DNA of 64,000 nt from Zeugodacus cucurbitae (lineage: Eukaryota > Arthropoda > Insecta > Diptera > Tephritidae). Under the pieces are notes generated by a model. It did not search any database and was not told where the DNA came from. It saw only the letters and a program-made list of their open reading frames with translations. The DNA is taken from contig NC_071672.1 of the NCBI RefSeq assembly GCF_028554725.1, positions 1,120,001-1,184,000 on the forward strand. Direction: 5' to 3'. The translations under genes and the position numbers were made by a program. Positions 45,490 through 55,824 of this stretch are shown here, one piece after another. The first letter of the stretch is position 1. Each line of letters starts with the position of its first letter.

Positions 45490-48400
45490 TTAGTTTCCAG
45501 CTAATTGTCTTCGCCGCTTAAACACCTCACGCGCAAACACACCAAATAATTCTAATCGTTCGGCATCCCAACTAGTGGAGATCACACCACTAACATCTAA
45601 CCGTCCATCAGTCCAACTAATCCCCATACCCCCAAGGTCCCTAATGTCCGAGTACATCGGGCATTCAGCAATAACATGCACCCAATCCTCAACACGCGCC
45701 CCACACATACATTCCATTCCATCAGAGAGGTGCCTCTGATGCGAAAAAGCATTCAAAGGCCCATGCCCCGTAAATAGGAAACCCAGACTCAGACAGAATC
45801 TGAAATCTGGGTTTTCCCCAACAAACCCAACATCCCGAATGTACTCATAAGTCACACGACCGTAAGGACTATTATCCCAACGGTCTTGATACCTACTCCT
45901 AACCCTGTCATCTAGAAGCCTCTTGCTTCCTAGATATCCCAACCTCTCCACATCATCGTCAGAAATCCATTCATTCCGCAGCAATAACACACTCAAACCC
46001 CTCCTCAACCTGAAAGAAACAGCACGCTGTAAAACAATCAGGTCAAGAGGGGGCACACCCAATAAAACCTGCAACGCATCCGTTGAAACGGTGCGACATA
46101 CAGGCAAACAGGCAAGCATCATGCAACGCTGTATAGAAAGAAGTTTTCGACGACCCGAAACCATCGTAGCCACCTTCCACCATATAGGAGATCCATAAGT
46201 GGCACAGGCCACAAACAAACCTCGATATATGGGGCGAACAGCACGACGCCCGAGACCCCAATCACTCCGTAAAACGCGCCTGACACTACCAAAAATCGCC
46301 TGCAGCCGCCGCTTCACATTCACTAAGTGTGGAGTAAAACACATTCTTTCACTCATGGTCAACCCCAGATATTTGACTTGCGTCACATACCTGATGCTGA
46401 CCCCATTCACACGGACAACCGGTGGACGCCCCGGTGACAGTCTATCCTTTAAGAGCATTGTCACCGTTTTATCCATCGATATGTCAACCCCCACACCCAC
46501 ACCCCAATTATGAGCAATCTCCAACAATTGCCCTCCTACCCTTTTAATCTCAGACCTCGAACAGCCTTCGACCAAAAGAAGTAGGTCATCCGCATACGCA
46601 CAACACCTGCAGAGTGGTTCGAGCTGTCCAAGCAATGAGTCCATCATGAGGTTCCAAATATATGGACCACAGATGGATCCCTGCGGGCAGCCACGAACCA
46701 CTCCAATCTCCACACTCCCATTCATACCAACGATAGAGGCTTTCCTGTCCGAAAAGAAGCTCCGCCAGAGACTAATTTCCGAACAGTTAAGTTCCTCTAG
46801 CCGTTGAATCACTCGATCCCAGATTAGGTAATCAAACGCCCCCTTGAAGTCAACAAATATGCTAAGGACATATTTGTTGGTATTCTCCCTCACAGCATTC
46901 TGAACATACATCCAGGCATCTTCTACACTGCGTCCTTTCCTGAACCCATACTGCCTATTCGACCTCAAGTCCCGCGTTAGCTCCTGAAGCCGTTCCACCA
47001 TAACTCTTTCCAGCACTTTTCCAAGCACTGGAAGGAGACTGATGCCCCGATAAGAACGAGGTTCACTCCTGATCTTATCAGGAGACTTCAGGAGAGGTAC
47101 AACCCTGGCACTTTTCCACTCACGTGGAAAATATCCCTCACAAATGCACTTATCATAAATGACCTCCAAGTATTCCGGAATGAACTTCCACAAGCATTTG
47201 CACATCTCTCCGTTCAGACCATCAAAACCTGGAGACCGTTTAGACCTGACCAGGCCAAAGGCATATCCCAGCTCCCCATCATCTAATGGAGGAACAGGTA
47301 CCTCAAGTGCATGGGGTGCCTGAACCTCAGCCCTGGGAAAGAACGCTCCTAACAGAACCCCAGCACACTCTCTCCACGTTAATAACACAGTGTCACCAAC
47401 ACGAAGAGAGGTGATATCCTCCCTCTTACGACCCCTGCAGATATTATAGACCTGACCCCAGGGGTCATCCCTATTGTCATTCACAAAACTCCTCCACTCT
47501 TCTTCTTTAATTTTCACAATCATATCTTTGTATTCATTCATCGCACAACTAAAATCATACCTAATCTGGGATAGCCTATAAGAATTGAACCGCCGAGCAC
47601 GTTGAAAATTTCGTCTCAACCGCCGGACAGTCCTCCTCTTCAAGGTTAACTCATGCGTCCACCACTTAATTTTTCTAACCCTAAAACTTCCACACTTCCT
47701 GAGCAATCTGTCATTCACACCCCACACCAACTCACACAGCCGAGCAATTTGCTCATCCACCTCCAGATCATCAAACACTCTAAGCGGTATTTCTAACACC
47801 GCTTCCCTTACACTCTGTCCATATCGGTTCCAGTCAATACCAGAGGTACGCCATCGCCGCAATGGACTCACACACACCAAAGGAGGGGAACGAGGAGCAA
47901 CCACAATTTGGATCAAATTATGATCACTCAGACCCCACCCTCCTCTAACCTCCCACATAAAATCAAACACTCTACTTGCTGCCTCATTCATAAGCGTCAC
48001 GTCAATATCACTCACACCCCTAGGCCCTTCAAACGTATACATATCACTCTGCTCATTCAGAATGTGAAGGCCCTTAGCCAACACCCATTCATTCATTACC
48101 GCGCCTCGAACGTGGCTTTGATATCCAGACGAATGTCTGGATACCTTACTAAACCACATCGAGGACGAGGCATTCGCATCCAACCGTAGGACTAATGGGC
48201 TACCACTCGCCAGAAGTAGTAATTTATCCTTATAGCCCAGGTAGGGCTCTAGGGGCTCGCTAAATTTGTAATACAAACTAGCGACAATCATTCTACCGAA
48301 CTCCCCCTCTATAGACACACACACCCCCTGTTGTGACGAATCCAAGACTACACAATCATAGCCGGAATCATTCACAACTATTGCAGCATTAACCATAAGG

Positions 48401-48564
48401 TCCGTAAAGACCCTAAAACCTACAGGAAGACCCCGAACCACACCATTGGTGGCGTAAGGCTCCCGAAGTAAGGCAATGCCACACCCCCCCTCAATCATAC
48501 AACCCCCCAACTCACACATAACGGCATACGACCCCTGACAATTAAGCTGAAAAATCCCCCCCAT
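45490..48564 (-). CDS. R1-C ORF2: endonuclease-reverse transcriptase, intact
   Basis: 1024 codons, close to the usual R1 ORF2 length. The APE-like endonuclease spans about residues 1-225 (REPY with Glu35, LDANASS at 129-135, SDHNLIQI at 213-220). Linker follows; RT about 435-720 (FVDFKGAFDYL near 570, RGCPQGSICGP near 625, YADD at 657-660). A C-terminal CCHC finger lies at 952-968 (CMCG...HVIAEC). The ATG overlaps the ORF1 stop as TGATG, implying termination-reinitiation. The enzyme nicks 28S at the R1 site and primes cDNA synthesis there. One oddity: LRLDANA replaces the LGLDANA of the other copies. With ORF1 truncated, this copy could only act in trans. Confidence 0.93.
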   Translation of the reverse strand: MGGIFQLNCQGSYAVMCELGGCMIEGGCGIALLREPYATNGVVRGLPVGFRVFTDLMVNAAIVVNDSGYDCVVLDSSQQGVCVSIEGEFGRMIVASLYYKFSEPLEPYLGYKDKLLLLASGSPLVLRLDANASSSMWFSKVSRHSSGYQSHVRGAVMNEWVLAKGLHILNEQSDMYTFEGPRGVSDIDVTLMNEAASRVFDFMWEVRGGWGLSDHNLIQIVVAPRSPPLVCVSPLRRWRTSGIDWNRYGQSVREAVLEIPLRVFDDLEVDEQIARLCELVWGVNDRLLRKCGSFRVRKIKWWTHELTLKRRTVRRLRRNFQRARRFNSYRLSQIRYDFSCAMNEYKDMIVKIKEEEWRSFVNDNRDDPWGQVYNICRGRKREDITSLRVGDTVLLTWRECAGVLLGAFFPRAEVQAPHALEVPVPPLDDGELGYAFGLVRSKRSPGFDGLNGEMCKCLWKFIPEYLEVIYDKCICEGYFPREWKSARVVPLLKSPDKIRSEPRSYRGISLLPVLGKVLERVMVERLQELTRDLRSNRQYGFRKGRSVEDAWMYVQNAVRENTNKYVLSIFVDFKGAFDYLIWDRVIQRLEELNCSEISLWRSFFSDRKASIVGMNGSVEIGVVRGCPQGSICGPYIWNLMMDSLLGQLEPLCRCCAYADDLLLLVEGCSRSEIKRVGGQLLEIAHNWGVGVGVDISMDKTVTMLLKDRLSPGRPPVVRVNGVSIRYVTQVKYLGLTMSERMCFTPHLVNVKRRLQAIFGSVRRVLRSDWGLGRRAVRPIYRGLFVACATYGSPIWWKVATMVSGRRKLLSIQRCMMLACLPVCRTVSTDALQVLLGVPPLDLIVLQRAVSFRLRRGLSVLLLRNEWISDDDVERLGYLGSKRLLDDRVRSRYQDRWDNSPYGRVTYEYIRDVGFVGENPDFRFCLSLGFLFTGHGPLNAFSHQRHLSDGMECMCGARVEDWVHVIAECPMYSDIRDLGGMGISWTDGRLDVSGVISTSWDAERLELFGVFAREVFKRRRQLAGN

Positions 48565-48858
48565 CAGTGTCTGGAGAGGGCACGCTCAACAACGCCACAG
48601 TAAATCGGGCAGACAGCTGACATCATAAGATGCCCAGCTGGCCTACCCTTAAATGCACAGTTGCGACAATGGGGGACATTGCCACAAACGGCAGCTCTAT
48701 GTCCTTCTTGGCCGCACCGCCTACAAACATCTGATTTGGCCCTACACTCAGCCACTCTATGGTCAAAACCCATACACCGGAAGCAGCCAGCAACTGGGCT
48801 ATCCGGTCGAACCCTGAAGGAGAACCACTTTATGTAGCACCTTCCCGCCTCCAAAAGG
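48564..48858 (-). pseudogene. R1-C ORF1 3' end (zinc knuckles only)
   Basis: The last 98 or so codons of ORF1, cut by the 5' truncation. Three zinc-binding motifs remain: CFRCMGFDHRVAEC, CRRCGQEGHRAAVC and CRNCAFKGRPAGH. The stop TGA shares its A with the ORF2 ATG. No start codon remains. Confidence 0.9.
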
Positions 48859-48872
48859 AGTAGATAGGGACA
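48859..48872. repeat. R1-C target-site duplication (5' side)
   Basis: agtagatagggaca at the R1-C 5' junction with 28S. Confidence 0.96.
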
Positions 48873-48875
48873 GTA

Positions 48876-48928
<53 letters not shown>

Positions 48929-49041
48929 TCTACCTTAAGAGAGTCATAGTTACTCCTGCCGTTTACCCGCGCTTACTTGAATTTCTTCACTTTGACATTC
49001 GGAGCACTGGGCAGAAATCACATTGTGTCAACACCCGTTAG

Positions 49042-49083
<42 letters not shown>

Positions 49084-49559
49084 CAAGACCGTGCCAGTTC
49101 TGAATTGATTGTTAATTGATAATCGTTATAATTAAATAAGAATATATATCTTGCGATATAATTATTATAAAATTTTAGCAAGAAAGTTCCACAATTGGCT
49201 ACGTAACTACTATCCGGGGAACAAGAACCGAAATTCTCTATTTACCCAGAACGAGTACATAAACCATGGTATTGCTTCCCAATCAAGCCCGACTATCTCA
49301 ATCTTCAGAGCCAATCCTTATCCCGAAGTTACGGATCTAATTTGCCGACTTCCCTTACCTACATTATTCTATCGACTAGAGACTCTTCACCTTGGAGACC
49401 AGCTGCGGATGTTGGTACGGCCTGTTGAGAAGTTTGCGTAACCCCACCATAAATTTTCAAGGTCCGAGGAGAAAATATCGACACAACAGTAAATGTCATG
49501 CTCTTCTAGTCCATCTACCATATCTCTCTTCGAAAGACTTCCATGGTAGTACGACTATA

Positions 49560-49592
<33 letters not shown>

Positions 49593-50073
49593 ACGGCTTC
49601 TTTATGGTCGTTCCTGTTGCCAGGATGAGCACAAGGCCCATTTTTAATAACAAACGGATACTCAACAGGTTACGGAATTGGAACTGTATTCCCTTTCGTT
49701 CAAAATTATTCAAGTGTTTAATTACTATGAAGAAAACATAATATATTCTCAACAATTCATTAAAACTTTTAAAATTTTCGGCTTTCGCCTTGAACTTAGG
49801 ACCGACTAACTCGTGATCAACCACTGTTCACACGAAACCCTTCTCCACTTCAGTCCTCCAAGGCCTCATTCGATTATTTGCTACTACCACCAAGATCTGT
49901 ACCAATGGCGGCTCCATGCAGGCTTACGCCACACACTTCTAAGCACACCATTGCACCCTCCTACTCACTAAAGTTTCAAAATTTATAATCCAACCGAAAT
50001 TGTATTATAAATCATGTACTTTAGCGGTAATGTATAGGTATACAACTTAAGCGCCATCCATTTTAAGGGCTAG

Positions 50074-50111
<38 letters not shown>

Positions 50112-50194
50112 ATTACGACTTCCATGTCCACCGTCCTGCTGTTTTAAGCAACCAACGCCTTTCATGGTATCTGCATGAGTTGTTAATTTGGGCA

Positions 50195-50225
<31 letters not shown>

Positions 50226-50347
50226 GCCAGTTCTGCTTACCAAAAGTGGCCCACTGGGCACATTATATCATAACCTCAACCTTCATATCAAGAAAGGTGA
50301 GGTTCTTACCCATTTAAAGTTTGAGAATAGGTTAAGGTCGTTTCGAC

Positions 50348-50383
<36 letters not shown>

Positions 50384-50408
50384 TTATTTTACATAATATT
50401 TAAATGCA

Positions 50409-50477
<69 letters not shown>

Positions 50478-50522
50478 ACTCAATTCTGACAATCGATTTG
50501 CACGTCAGAACTGTTTCGGTCT

Positions 50523-50556
<34 letters not shown>

Positions 50557-51586
50557 AGTATAGTTCACCATCTTTCGGGTCACAGCATATATGCTCAAGG
50601 TACGCTCCAGTTAGATGTATAAATAATAATAAATTATCATTATACATAACTATATGGAACGCCCCGGGATTGAATTAATAGTAAAATATTTCACTAAAAA
50701 TTAATCCCATTATATAAAAGTTAAGTTAATTTCATCATTAGGTTTAATATAACCCAATGACTTGCACATATGTTAGACTCCTTGGTCCGTGTTGCAAGAC
50801 GGGTCCCGAAGGTATCCTGAATCTTTCGCATTGTTAATCATATAAATGCATACAATTAATATTAAAATCAATGATAATAATATTATTGTAAAATTCAGAA
50901 GAATTTAAGCATTATATATGTAAAATCTATCAACACTTTATCAAATCATCAGTATTTATTCTATGTTAATAAGCTAAAAGCAAATTAATTTGAATAAACT
51001 TAACACCAATGATCTTTTGATAAATATTTTATAATGTTAATAGATTACAATGTCCTTATATGAAAAAAATGCACACTATTACTATAATATTATAAATATC
51101 ACAGTTATAATGATGAATTTTTCATAATGGATATTCAGGCTCATCGGGCTTAACCTCTAAGCAGTTTCACGTACTATTTAACTCTCTATTCAGAGTTCTT
51201 TTCAACTTTCCCTCACGGTACTTGTTTACTATCGGTCTCATGGTTATATTTAGTTTTAGATGGAGTTTACCACCCACTTAGTGCTGCACTATCAAGCAAT
51301 ACGACTCTTTGGAAATATCTTTCTAATAATCATTAACGTTATACGGGCCTGGCACCCTCTATGGGTAAATGGCCTCATTTAAGAAGGACTTGAATCGTTA
51401 ATTTCTCATACTAGATATTAAGATATTCCATACACTGCATCTCACATTTGCCATATAGACAAAGTGACTTAGTGCTGAACTATTTTCTTTTCGCTCGCCG
51501 CTACTAAGAAAATCCTTGTTAGTTTCTTTTCCTCCCCTCATTAATATGCTTAAATTCAGGGGGTAGTCCCATATGAGTTGATGTTG
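48859..51586 (-). rRNA. 28S rRNA 5' part (to the R1 site)
   Basis: The 5' end is recognised by the conserved complement of CTCATATGGGACTACCCCC (about 51563-51582), followed by GAATTTAAGCATATTAATG. It runs about 2.73 kb to the R1 site. The R2 site lies about 60 bp before the R1 site, is empty, and reads GGTAGAC where GGTAGCC is near-universal. Several other conserved positions nearby are changed (for example GGCAGGAG for GGCGGGAG). An AT-rich stretch at about 49690-49790 is the likely hidden-break region of insect 28S. Many AT-rich blocks (50600-51120) are expansion segments. Confidence 0.95.
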
Positions 51587-51865
51587 TATAAAAATATTTA
51601 TATTTATTTTATATTTTATCTTTTTGCTATTTTAAAGAAACATACATAATTATTTCTTAACACCAATAATTTTCTTAATAATAAATATTCAATCTTTTCA
51701 TCCCGGGTACTACTTCATTATAACAACAATATTATTTTCTTGCTTTTTTACATTTAAGGCAATCCTAGAATAAAATAATATTTTATGCTAGACGTTCCTC
51801 TAAATGTATATATTATTTGAAATAATATTGAAATTTTATTCTTTTTGGGAATACTAAGATTGTTA
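51587..51865 (-). other. ITS2, 28S-proximal part
   Basis: AT-rich transcribed spacer between 2S and 28S, interrupted by Helitron-C at 51866. The rest of ITS2 is 59059-59223. Together they give about 440 bp, a normal size for a fly. Confidence 0.8.
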
Positions 51866-52992
51866 TCTATATATATACAAAGAAGTTACATTTCCTTGGT
51901 AATCTTATAACTCAAGAACCGCCGCAAAAATTTTAGAGTTCGTTCCTACATATAAGGAGGTGGTTTGTGTGAAGTTTGTTTGGAATCGGTGCAGCCGTTC
52001 CTGAGTTTGACATTTTTTGTGAGTAAATACACTGTACCAAAATCAAGTATTTTCAATACGATTTATCAATTTTCCATCGTGCTCTCATTGCGAACAGAAT
52101 ATTAATTTGCTGTCATTGGAATTCAGTTGACAGTTTTCTTATGTGCTTTGAGTTCTTTTATATCTTGCTCTCATTTTGAACAAACATACTTTTGGTGAGT
52201 GTTAACCATGTGTTTCTTTTTTAATTGTATTTTAATTGCTTCATTTTTATATATATAGTTCAATTGCCAGCGTTACTTAATTTTCACAATTTTAATTTGA
52301 TCTCATTTTCCGGTGAGTGTTTTTTTTATTTGCACAATTGAGGTTATGTCCAGTGTGAGTGTATGTGAATTCATATTTCCACGCACACACATTGAAGTTT
52401 GAATTAAATGTATAATTTTTTCTAGAAATAATTTTCAATGTATTGCTTTTACATTCAATTAGTTATACACTGTACTGAAAGAATGCCACGTTCAAGACGA
52501 TTGGCAGACGATCACGTCAATCAAATGCTACAGCGTTAAATCGAAGATCATAAAGTGAAGAAGATCGTGTTCGACGAAATTAAATGGAAACACAACGACA
52601 CAGACGGAGAACTTACTTGGATAATAGTGAAGCACCAAGAAACCGTCGTGGGCGTACGTCCGTTTATGATATACGTCAAATGGAACACGCGGCTTTCAAT
52701 TACGATGCCACCATTGATTACAGCATGTATGCCTACATTGGCCAGATGAATATAGAATGTATAAATTTCAAAGCATTTAAATTCATAAACGAAACGCCTG
52801 TGTTGTGCTGGTGGGAAAGTCAAATTACCGGTGCTAGAACTTCCGCCAGAACTTTTGCATTCATTGGTTTTTGGTAATTCGCCAACATCAAAGCATTTCC
52901 TCTTAAATATTCAAAAATACAATTCATGCCTTCAAATGACATCTTTTGGAGCTACAAATATTATAAAAGATGGATTTATGCCGACGTTTAAG

Positions 52993-53109
52993 GTGATTTC
53001 TTCATGTGGAATTAGCAATATCATTTTTAATTTATGTGCCGTCCCTGTGTTCGATGTTTTTAGAAATTATGATCCGTTATCATCTACATATATTTCTCGA
53101 CCGTTACAG
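52993..53109 (+). other. Candidate 117-bp intron in Helitron-C
   Basis: GT...AG segment (gtgatttc ... ccgttacag) between codons for MPTFK and IQGQIYHR, which are adjacent in related Helitron proteins as I recall them. The length is a multiple of three and the frame stays open through it, so retention is possible. Confidence 0.5.
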
Positions 53110-53223
53110 ATTCAAGGTCAAATATACCATAGAGCTGTTATGATGCATTGCAATACCCCATTTTGTTTTGGAGAGGGGACGATGGCTATCACATCAACAT
53201 ACCAATGATAAATCCAACAACTG

Positions 53224-53762
53224 GTACATATACATTTTATTTTGTTTAACACGTTCGCGTTCATTTGAATTTAGCGGGTGGCTGCCAGATAATCACTTAA
53301 TTTTGCCATACAAAATTGAAGAGCGGGAATTCCCGCTTTTTTTCTACAGGTTAATTTTTTTAAATAGTCTGAACAAATTAGGGAATTCCCGCCATTACCA
53401 CATGAATTTCCTATGCACTTTTGTCGGGATTTCCCGCATTTTGTTTTATTGAAACTTCCCCTCAACAAACCACAAATTACTGGCACGTTAACTTTGAATG
53501 GGGATTCCCCAAATTAAATTTGTTTGAATTGCGGTTGGCCTGTCAGGGATGGTAGTTCACGACTTTACCAACACTAAAAATGTGCAGTGATAAGAAGTGA
53601 ACCATTTTTGACGGTAGAAAAGCCCTATTCAAATAGCGCGGGAATTCCCGCAATTGTTTTATTGAAGGAAACTTGACTGACGGGAATTCCCGCAATTTAC
53701 GCGAATGTGCTAAATATGATTTATATCTCATTTTCATTCGCTAATTAATTTTTGCAATACAG
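53224..53762 (+). other. Candidate 539-bp intron in Helitron-C, rich in GGGAATTCCC palindromes
   Basis: Begins gtacat and ends caatacag. Joining the flanks gives NPTTGQESTKKVSAMNFY in one frame, matching Helitron proteins. The interior is non-coding and holds five copies of a palindrome or near-palindrome around gggaattccc (about 53323, 53380, 53425, 53638 and 53681). A small non-coding insertion is the alternative. Confidence 0.55.
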
Positions 53763-53908
53763 GTCAGGAATCAACAAAAAAAGTCAGTGCGATGAATTTT
53801 TATTCGTACCGATTGATGATTCGCCCTCAAGAAACAAATTTTATTTTGCGATGCAATCAACTTTCGCATCAATATAGCGTCGATATGTACGCCAAAAATT
53901 AAAGTGAG

Positions 53909-53922
53909 CAATTAAATTTCAT
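53909..53922. repeat. Target-site duplication of RTE-C (left)
   Basis: caattaaatttcat, repeated exactly at 55811-55824, flanks the RTE insertion in the Helitron. Confidence 0.93.
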
Positions 53923-55787
53923 TTCGTGCGGGATGGGATAGATACCGAGAGCTGAAGAGGGAAGCGAGACGCATTTGCAGACAAAAAAAGAAAGAGGCCG
54001 AAATGCGTGAGTACGAAGAGCTTGAGAAGCTGGCAGACAGAGGGAATGCTCGAAAATTTTACGAAAAAATGAAGCGACTTAACGAAGGTTTCAAGACCGG
54101 AGCATCCTCATGTAGAGACCAAGGTGGTAATCTGGTAACCGATGTCCAGGTCATACTGGGATTATGGAGGGAACACTTCTCCGACCTGCTGAATGGCAGT
54201 GAGAGTACAACACCAGGAGATGGCGAACCCGATCCCCCAATCGATGACGATGGAACAGATGTTCCATTACCCGACCATGAAGAAATTCGAATAGCAATTA
54301 CCCGCTTGAAGAACAACAAAGCAGCGGGGGCCGATAGATTACCGGCAGAACTATTCAAATACGGCGGCGAAGAACTGATAAGGTGCATGCATCAGCTTCT
54401 TTGCAGAATATGGTCGGAAGAAAGCATGCCTGACGATTGGAATCTCAGTGTGCTCTGCCCAATCCATAAAAAGGGAGATCCCACAATCTGCGCCAATTAC
54501 CGTGGGATCAGCCTCCTAAATATCGCATACAAGGTTCTATCGAGCGTATTAAGTGAAAGACTAAAGCCCACCGTCAACAAACTGATTGGACCTTATCAGT
54601 GTGGCTTTAGACCTGGAAAATCGACAACTGACCAGATATTCACCATGCGCCAAATCTTGGAAAAGACCCGAGAAAAGAGGATCGACACACACCACCTTTT
54701 TGTCGATTTTAAAGCTGCTTTCGACAGCACGAAAAGGAGTTGCCTTTACGCCGCGATGTCTGAATTTGGTATCCCCGCAAAACTAATACGGCTGTGTAAA
54801 TTGACGTTGAGCAACACAAAAAGCTCCGTCATGATTGGGAAGGACCTCTCCGAGCCGTTCGATACCAAACGAGGTTTCAGACAAGGTGACTCACTATCGT
54901 GCGACTTCTTTAACCTGATGCTGGAAAAAATTATAAGAGCTGCAGACCTAAACCGAGAAGGTACAATCTTCTACAAGAGTGTACAGCTCCTGGCGTACGC
55001 CGATGATATTGATATCATCGGAAGCTTTTCTTTTTGTTCTGCTTTTTCCCGCATGGATAAGGAGGCGAAGCGAATGGGTCTGGAGGTGAATGAGGACAAG
55101 ACGAAATATCTCCTGTCATCAAACAAACAGTCGGCGCATTCGCGTCTTGGCTCCCACGTCACTGTTGACAGTCATAACTTCGAGGTCGTAGATAATTTCG
55201 TATACCTGGGAACCAGCATCAACAACACGAACAATGTCAGCCTCGAAATCCAGCGCAGAATAACTCTTGCCAACAGGTGCTACTTTGGACTGAGTAGGCA
55301 ATTGAACAGTAAAGTCCTCTCTCGACGAACCAAAATCAAGCTCTACAAGTCGCTTATCATTCCCGTCCTGCTTTACGGTGCAGAAGCTTGGACGATGTCA
55401 ACATCAGATGAGACGACACTAGGAGTTTTCGAGAGGAAAATTTTGCGCAAGATTTATGGTCCTCAGAACATTGGCAACGGCGAATACCGCAGACGATGGA
55501 ACGATGAGCTGTACGAGTTATACGACGACATTGACATAGTTCAGCGAATAAAAAGACAGCGGCTACGCTGGCTAGGTCATGTTGTCCGAATGGACGAAAA
55601 CACTCCAGCCCTGAAAGTGTTCGATGCAGTACCCGCCGGAGGAAGCCGAGGAAGGGGAAGGCCTCCACTCCGTTGGAGGGACCAGGTGGAGAGCGACCTG
55701 GTTACACTTGGGATCTCCAACTGGCGCCGAACTGCGAAGGAGAGAGACAGGTGGCGCACTATCGTCGATTCGGCTATAACCGGCTAA
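53923..55787 (+). CDS. RTE-C pol C-terminal part: reverse transcriptase, open
   Basis: Open from the truncation (WDRYRELKREARR) to the stop at 55787; the first ATG at 54003 gives 594 codons. RT motifs: NNKAAGADRLPAELF, ANYRGISLLNIAYK, FVDFKAAFDS, GFRQGDSLSCDFFNL and an intact catalytic YADDIDIIGS. The C-terminal RLRWLGHVVRMDEN and GRGRPPLRW segments are typical of RTE. The endonuclease is missing because of the 5' truncation. The residue after GAD is R where RTE-A/B have G. Confidence 0.88.
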
Positions 55788-55810
55788 ACGGTTGCAACGC
55801 CAATCACATA
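53923..55810 (+). mobile_element. RTE-clade LINE, copy RTE-C (5'-truncated), nested in Helitron-C
   Basis: A 1.89-kb 5'-truncated RTE inserted into the Rep region, with 14-bp duplications caattaaatttcat. It is the same family as RTE-A/B but in the opposite orientation and without their stop and active-site lesions. Confidence 0.93.
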
Positions 55811-55824
55811 CAATTAAATTTCAT
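55811..55824. repeat. Target-site duplication of RTE-C (right)
   Basis: caattaaatttcat, identical to 53909-53922. Confidence 0.93.

Larger units (their letters stand above)
44982..48858 (-). mobile_element. R1 retrotransposon in 28S, copy R1-C (5'-truncated, coding)
   Basis: A 3877-bp insertion exactly at the R1 site of 28S with perfect 14-bp duplications. It is truncated within the ORF1 zinc-knuckle region, so it lacks the 5'UTR and most of ORF1. The 3'UTR (44982-45489) is of the tctaaagcc type. It is the youngest-looking R1 here, since ORF2 is open and the duplication is perfect. Confidence 0.96.
52483..53908 (+). pseudogene. Helitron-C Rep-Hel, N-terminal exons (broken)
   Basis: ATG at 52483 (MPRSRRLADDHV) with an early stop and frameshift. 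Then RQMEHAAFNYDATIDYS, CINFKAFKFINETP, LHSLVFGNSPTSKHFL and TSFGATNIIKDGFMPTFK follow, all typical of Helitron N-terminal regions. IQGQIYHRA follows after 52993-53109. A deletion then leads to YDALQYPILFWRGDDGYHIN (about 53140-53205) and NPTTG. The frame resumes at 53763 as QESTKKVSAMNFYSYRLMIRP. The last codons before the RTE insertion carry a stop (MYAKN then TAA). Both interruptions without similarity begin with GT and end with AG. Confidence 0.75.

Noticed and set aside
49151..49824. Open frames of 70-100 codons inside 28S
   Set aside because: They lie within conserved 28S sequence on either strand and have no protein-like features.
51600..51865. Second gene or promoter between 28S and Helitron-C
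   Set aside because: AT-rich ITS2 remnant only.
55673..55810. In-frame start of a longer ORF running from the RTE into the Helitron Rep
   Set aside because: The first 45 or so codons are out-of-frame RTE sequence. The fusion is an accident of insertion, not a gene.
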